This document shows, piece after piece, positions 6,401 through 10,050 of a stretch of 10,050 nt of DNA; the first letter of the stretch is position 1; the number at the start of each line of letters is the position of its first letter. The notes below the pieces were generated by a model, which made no database searches, was not told the DNA's origin, and was given only the letters and a program-made list of their open reading frames with translations. Position numbers and translations under genes: made by a program. The stretch is from Prevotellaceae bacterium (GTDB taxonomy: Bacteria > Bacteroidota > Bacteroidia > Bacteroidales > UBA932), in NCBI GenBank assembly GCA_031275145.1, contig JAISPE010000023.1:1-10050 (forward strand), read 5' to 3'.

Positions 6401-6522
6401 TTTTTTTGACATAATTAACAGAATTTTTAAATCGACGAAGTCAAACTTTAGTTCGACGAAGTCAATTTTCCTAATTTACAAATCTGTTAATTATGCAAAT
6501 TCTGTTAATTATGTCAAAAAAA
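6401..6522. repeat. Palindromic TTGACATAATTAACAGA-family element, copy C
   Basis: Arms 6401-6426 and 6497-6522 are perfect 26-bp inverted repeats with the same sequence as copy B. The centre is longer and contains a partial extra arm (ACAAATCTGTTAATTATG, 6479-6495) and a 13-bp direct repeat TCGACGAAGTCAA (6432-6444, 6453-6465). It fills the gap between the rplS/tRNA terminator and the glnS promoter. Confidence 0.85.
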
Positions 6523-6547
6523 GTTCGTCTTTTTTAATTTTTAATTG

Positions 6548-6555
6548 TACTTTTG
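6548..6555 (+). promoter_or_regulatory. glnS-mazG promoter (-7 box)
   Basis: TACTTTTG matches TAnnTTTG and is followed by CGG as at other promoters here. The -33 position holds only TTCG at 6524-6527, immediately beside the end of palindromic copy C. Expected start near 6560-6562, with a leader of about 80 bases. Confidence 0.65.
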
Positions 6556-6562
6556 CGGTCCG

Positions 6563-6613
6563 GTACTGTTTTCATCAGGAGATGTTTTTACGAAAAACGG
6601 CAGAAGACAGTAC
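6563..6613 (+). promoter_or_regulatory. Hairpin in the glnS leader
   Basis: GTACTGTTTTC (6563-6573) pairs with GAAGACAGTAC (6603-6613) at ten of eleven positions (the exception is T opposite G, still a wobble in RNA). Inside lies a second stem, GTTTTT/AAAAAC, at 6584-6598. The outer stem begins almost at the predicted transcript start. It could protect the 5' end or control glnS expression; no T-box or known riboswitch motif is recognised. Confidence 0.45.
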
Positions 6614-6640
6614 TGTGATAAATAATGAATTAATAATAAG

Positions 6641-8299
6641 ATGTCAGAAGAAAATAAAACATTAAACTTTATCGAAGAGATAATTGAAAATGATCTTAAT
6701 GCAGGGAAATACGATTCTGTTTTAACGCGTTTTCCGCCCGAGCCGAACGGGTATCTGCATATCGGACACGCAAAATCCATTTGTCTGAATTTCGGGCTTG
6801 CACTGAAATACGGCGGGAAAACCAATCTGCGATTCGACGACACCAATCCCGTCAAGGAAGACGTCGAGTATGTAGATTCTATCAAGGAAGATATTAAATG
6901 GCTGGGATTCGAGTGGGTTGCAGAGTATTATGCATCCGACTATTTCGAACAGCTGTACATCTGGGCGCAGGATTTGATACGCAAAGGTCTGGCCTATGTT
7001 GACGACCGGAATCAGGAAGAGATACGCACCAGCAGGGGGACAGTCACACAGCCCGGCGTAAACAGTCCGTACCGCGACCGTTCGGTAGACGAAAACCTTG
7101 ATTTATTCGCCCGTATGCGTGCCGGCGAATTTAATGACGGCGAAAAAGTCCTGCGTGCAAAAATCGACATGGCACATCCGAATATGATGATGCGCGACCC
7201 GATTATGTACAGAATCATACACGCAAACCATCACCGCACAGGCGATAAATGGTGCATATATCCGATGTATGACTATGCTCACGGACAGTCGGATTCCTGC
7301 GAACATATCACACATTCCATCTGCACGCTGGAGTTTGATATTCACCGGCCCTTATATGACTGGTTTATCGAAAAGCTCGAAATATTCCCTTCGCATCAGT
7401 ACGAATTTGCCAGACTGAACCTCACATACACCGTCATGAGCAAGCGTAAACTGCTGGAACTGGTTAAAAACGGTATCGTTTCCGGCTGGGATGACCCCAG
7501 AATGCCGACAATCTGCGGTTTGCGACGCAGAGGCTACACGTCTGAAAGCATACGTAACTTTGCAGAAAAAGTTGGAGTTGCGAAACGTCAGAACACGATA
7601 GAGCTTTCCCTTCTGGAAAACTGTGTACGTGAAGATTTGAACAGACGCGCCGAACGCAGATTTGCCGTACTTGACCCGCTGAAAATCGTGATTGTCAATT
7701 ATCCGGAATCGAAGACAGAAGTCATGAACGCAATCAACAATCCCGAAAATCCCGATGCCGGGACACGTGAAATTACATTCGGACGTGAACTGTATATCGA
7801 GAAAAGTGATTTTATGGAAGTCCCCCCGAAAAAATATTTCCGTCTGTCGCCCGGTGCGGAAGTACGTCTGAAATATGCATATATCATAAAATGCGAGGAA
7901 GTTGTAAAGAACGGCAAAGGCGAAATTACAGAACTGAGATGTACTTATGACCCCGAAACGAAAAGCGGCAGTAACAGCTCGAAACAGGTGAAGGGAACTG
8001 TACACTGGGTTAATGCCCGCGAAGCTCTGCCGGTAGAAGTGCGTTTATACGACAGACTGTTTACCGAAAGCCACATGGATGACATACCGGAAGACAAATC
8101 ATATACGGATTATCTCAATCCCGAATCTCTGACAGTGGTGACCGCTTTTGCCGAAACTTCGCTGAAAGACGTGAAAGAAAGCGTGCAGTTTGAACGTACC
8201 GGATATTTTTATCCCGATTATGATTCCACTCCCGACAAACTGATCTTTAACCGTACGGTTACGCTTAAAGATTCGTGGACAAAACAAAATAAACAGTGA
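6641..8299 (+). CDS. glnS: Glutaminyl-tRNA synthetase
   Basis: This cytosolic class I synthetase charges tRNA-Gln with glutamine using ATP. The 552-residue product closely follows the bacterial GlnRS pattern and length (about 550). HIGH lies at 40-43 within PPEPNGYLHIGHAKS, and VMSKRKL begins at 265 as the KMSKS-type loop. GWDDPRMPTICGLRRRGY follows, which together with VMSKRKL distinguishes GlnRS from bacterial GluRS. The catalytic Rossmann domain covers roughly 25-335; the two anticodon-binding beta-barrels cover about 340-540. Having its own GlnRS implies direct glutaminylation of tRNA-Gln. The ATG follows an A-rich leader. It is the first gene of a two-gene unit; its TGA overlaps the mazG ATG. 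Confidence 0.98.
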   Translation: MSEENKTLNFIEEIIENDLNAGKYDSVLTRFPPEPNGYLHIGHAKSICLNFGLALKYGGKTNLRFDDTNPVKEDVEYVDSIKEDIKWLGFEWVAEYYASDYFEQLYIWAQDLIRKGLAYVDDRNQEEIRTSRGTVTQPGVNSPYRDRSVDENLDLFARMRAGEFNDGEKVLRAKIDMAHPNMMMRDPIMYRIIHANHHRTGDKWCIYPMYDYAHGQSDSCEHITHSICTLEFDIHRPLYDWFIEKLEIFPSHQYEFARLNLTYTVMSKRKLLELVKNGIVSGWDDPRMPTICGLRRRGYTSESIRNFAEKVGVAKRQNTIELSLLENCVREDLNRRAERRFAVLDPLKIVIVNYPESKTEVMNAINNPENPDAGTREITFGRELYIEKSDFMEVPPKKYFRLSPGAEVRLKYAYIIKCEEVVKNGKGEITELRCTYDPETKSGSNSSKQVKGTVHWVNAREALPVEVRLYDRLFTESHMDDIPEDKSYTDYLNPESLTVVTAFAETSLKDVKESVQFERTGYFYPDYDSTPDKLIFNRTVTLKDSWTKQNKQ

Positions 8300-9081
8300 T
8301 GGACAACAAAAAACATTTGCCGGCTTTCGAAAAATTGCTGGATATCATGGACGAACTGCGTGAAAAATGCCCGTGGGACAGGGAACAGACGATGGATTCG
8401 CTGCGTACCCTGTCCATCGAAGAAACATACGAACTTTCCGACGCCGTTATCCGCAGCAATTTCAACGATATAAAGAAAGAACTCGGCGATCTGTTTCTTC
8501 ATATCGTTTTTTATGCGAAAATCGCCGGCGAACAGGATAAATTCGACATGTCAGACGTCATCAATACTTTATGCGACAAACTTGTATACCGGCATCCGCA
8601 TGTTTTCGGCGAAGTGAAAGCAGACACGTCCGGCGAGGTGTCCAAAAACTGGGAGCAGTTGAAAATTAAAGAAAAAGACGGGAATAAAACTGTCCTTTCC
8701 GGAGTTCCCGTTTCGTTGCCGGCGCTTGTCAAAGCCGGCAGAATACAGGACAAAGCCGCCGCCGTAGGTTTCGACTGGGAACAGAAAGAACAGGTATGGG
8801 ATAAATTCGAGGAAGAAAAACAGGAACTGATGCACGAAATCGGCGAAATGGACAGGGAGAAAATGGAAGCCGAATTTGGCGATCTGTTTTTCTCCCTGGT
8901 CAATGCCGCCCGACTTTACGGAATTAATCCCGAAACAGCGCTGGAACGTACAAACCGCAAGTTTATCGACCGCTTTACGTATCTGGAAAATAAAACTATC
9001 CGACAGGGACGCTCACTGAAATCCATGACATTAGACGAAATGAACGAAATCTGGGAAGAAGCTAAACATAACGGGTTATGA
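8299..9081 (+). CDS. mazG: Nucleoside triphosphate pyrophosphohydrolase MazG
   Basis: MazG hydrolyses nucleoside triphosphates to monophosphates plus pyrophosphate, cleaning the nucleotide pool and in some species lowering ppGpp. The 260-residue product has the duplicated MazG fold of the full-length family. The first repeat carries KCPWD (23-27), EETYE (41-45) and ELGD (61-64), then HPHVFG (99-104). The second carries EEEKQE (171-176) and EFGD (192-195); these acidic residues bind magnesium. I chose the ATG at 8299, which shares its A with the glnS stop (TGATG), over the GTG one codon earlier, because ATG is the stronger start and the overlap suggests translational coupling. It has no promoter of its own and depends on glnS transcription. 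Confidence 0.95.
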   Translation: MDNKKHLPAFEKLLDIMDELREKCPWDREQTMDSLRTLSIEETYELSDAVIRSNFNDIKKELGDLFLHIVFYAKIAGEQDKFDMSDVINTLCDKLVYRHPHVFGEVKADTSGEVSKNWEQLKIKEKDGNKTVLSGVPVSLPALVKAGRIQDKAAAVGFDWEQKEQVWDKFEEEKQELMHEIGEMDREKMEAEFGDLFFSLVNAARLYGINPETALERTNRKFIDRFTYLENKTIRQGRSLKSMTLDEMNEIWEEAKHNGL

Positions 9082-9259
9082 GTGACGGGATATTATGCGG
9101 GAACATCTAAAAACTCAAAAATCTTTGACTTAAAACTGATACGGGTTCATAACTCACAATACTATATATGAGTCATCACTCATCACTTAATTTTTTTTAC
9201 ATCATCAAAAATAATTGATAATTTTGCACCCTGTAACGAAATAAAAAATAGAATACATT
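9082..9259. other. Spacer between mazG and the nuclease-family gene
   Basis: No gene and no clear terminator are visible. The A/T-rich sequence contains an imperfect inverted pair (ATAACTCA near 9150, TGAGTCAT near 9170) and CTCATCACTCATCA, similar in texture to the heptamer repeat near the left end. A promoter box lies at its right end. Confidence 0.6.
9219..9226 (+). promoter_or_regulatory. Promoter -7 box of the nuclease-family gene
   Basis: TAATTTTG followed by CACC fits TAnnTTTG. No TTG is found about 19 bases upstream; a run of Ts (9191-9198) lies there. Expected start near 9231, with a leader of about 28 bases. Confidence 0.6.
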
Positions 9260-10050
9260 ATGATATCAAACGAAAAAGAACAAAGGAGAGCAAAACCGTT
9301 AATCATCGCCAATCCGATATACGATACGGTTTTTAAAAAATTGATGGAGAACATGAAGATAGTAAAATTCTTCCTGAGCACCATACTTGGTCAGCAGGTT
9401 ACGGCAGTAGATGTTCTTCCGCAGGAGTACACCCGCAAGAAGGATGAAAAGGACGGAGAAGAGAATGATCCTGCAAAAAAAGAAGACAAACCGGTACCGT
9501 ATTCGCTTTACCGGGTTGATTTCATGGCAACAGTTATTACCGGAGAAGACGAGTACCGCAAAATACTGATCGAAGTACAGAAATCGCTGGGAACAATAGA
9601 CATATCCCGTTTTCGCAAATATCTTGGAGAGCAGTATTCCAAAGAAAATATTGTTTTTATCGATAAAGGCAACAGGAAGATGACGCTCCCGATTACAACG
9701 ATTTATATTCTGGGAAGCAAACTCACCGAAATAAAATGTTCCTGCCTGAAAGTCGGACGGACATATACCGATATGATAACTAACGAAACCGTTACGGGAA
9801 AGGATGATTTTGTAGAAAAACTTACTCACGATTCCTATATCATTCAGGCAGGTCGAATAGCGGATAACCGTTACAGTACCGCTCTGGAAAAATTAATCAG
9901 CATATTTGAACAGTCATATTTCGTAGACACAGATTCGGAAGTACTTAAAGAATACCGGTATCAGCCATCACCCGGCGATGAGGAAATACGGCTGATTACC
10001 GACACTCTGTATGAGATGGGAGCCGATCACGAAGAACGTAAACGTATAGA
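9260..10050 (+). CDS. PD-(D/E)XK nuclease-family (Rpn-like) putative transposase, 3' end beyond the window
   Basis: The frame is open from ATG 9260 to the window edge, giving at least 263 residues. The sequence resembles a protein family common in Bacteroidales that is annotated as PD-(D/E)XK nuclease family transposase or Rpn recombination-promoting nuclease. The start (IANPIYDTVFKKLMENMKIVKFFLSTILG, from about 16) and LTHDSYIIQ (188-196) are typical of it. Candidate active-site residues are Asp87 (YRVDFMA) and Glu105 with Gln107-Lys108 (ILIEVQKS). Family members often end in a Glu/Lys-rich coiled coil, which would lie past the edge. A charged Lys/Asp/Glu insert (59-77) interrupts the N-terminal part. 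Relatives are multi-copy and linked to mobile DNA; whether this one moves, or cuts DNA, is not shown. Confidence 0.8.
   Translation, partial: MISNEKEQRRAKPLIIANPIYDTVFKKLMENMKIVKFFLSTILGQQVTAVDVLPQEYTRKKDEKDGEENDPAKKEDKPVPYSLYRVDFMATVITGEDEYRKILIEVQKSLGTIDISRFRKYLGEQYSKENIVFIDKGNRKMTLPITTIYILGSKLTEIKCSCLKVGRTYTDMITNETVTGKDDFVEKLTHDSYIIQAGRIADNRYSTALEKLISIFEQSYFVDTDSEVLKEYRYQPSPGDEEIRLITDTLYEMGADHEERKRI

Noticed and set aside
7352..8005. 217-codon minus-strand open frame
   Set aside because: It lies entirely antisense to glnS, which is clearly coding; it is a shadow frame with no family resemblance.
8296..9081. mazG starting at GTG 8296
   Set aside because: The ATG at 8299 is one codon downstream, is the stronger start codon, and forms the classical TGATG overlap with glnS.
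9299..9829. 176-codon minus-strand open frame
   Set aside because: It is antisense to the PD-(D/E)XK-family gene, whose plus-strand frame is open to the edge, has a promoter and resembles a known family.

Overview
The window looks like chromosome from a member of the Bacteroidales (phylum Bacteroidota). Three things point there. The promoters follow the Bacteroidota pattern (TTTG or TTG about 19 bases before TAnnTTTG). Starts lack clear Shine-Dalgarno sequences and sit in A-rich leaders. The window also carries a secreted DUF5117/DUF4953-type zinc metalloprotease and a Bacteroidales-style PD-(D/E)XK nuclease/transposase gene. I cannot name the genus.

Layout. Bases 1-1446 hold no convincing gene. 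They are a dense collection of repeats: a nested palindrome of GCATCCC/GGGATGC hairpins, heptamer tandem repeats, a 52-base (AG)26 microsatellite, twin CATACGTATG palindromes, a CGCAAAGTACGCAA-type inverted repeat, and a perfect 35-bp inverted repeat of the widespread GCGACGAAGCAATCC class. A well-formed promoter at 1383-1413 then drives the exported metalloprotease (1447-3933). The convergent gap 3934-4239 holds two inverted-repeat elements, one of which looks like a roughly 150-bp miniature mobile element inserted just past the miaB stop codon. miaB runs on the minus strand (4240-5622). It diverges from rplS (5841-6203) across a spacer whose two promoters are near-perfect mirror images. A tRNA-Arg(ACG) lies 7 bases after rplS and is followed by a rho-independent terminator. 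A further palindromic repeat precedes glnS (6641-8299), which overlaps mazG (8299-9081) by one base. A PD-(D/E)XK nuclease-family gene starts at 9260 and runs off the right edge.

Function. The central block is housekeeping for translation: tRNA thiomethylation (MiaB), ribosomal protein L19, a tRNA-Arg and glutaminyl-tRNA synthetase. A nucleotide-pool enzyme (MazG) is attached. The flanks are accessory: an exported protease to the left and a mobile-type nuclease gene to the right.

I see no strong case for an undescribed multi-gene system. The most unusual material is non-coding: a family of palindromic elements with a TTGACATAATTAACAGA core at three intergenic sites (one bounded by a 10-12 bp direct repeat), the (AG)26 tract downstream of a promoter-like box with no gene behind it, and the mirrored miaB/rplS promoters.
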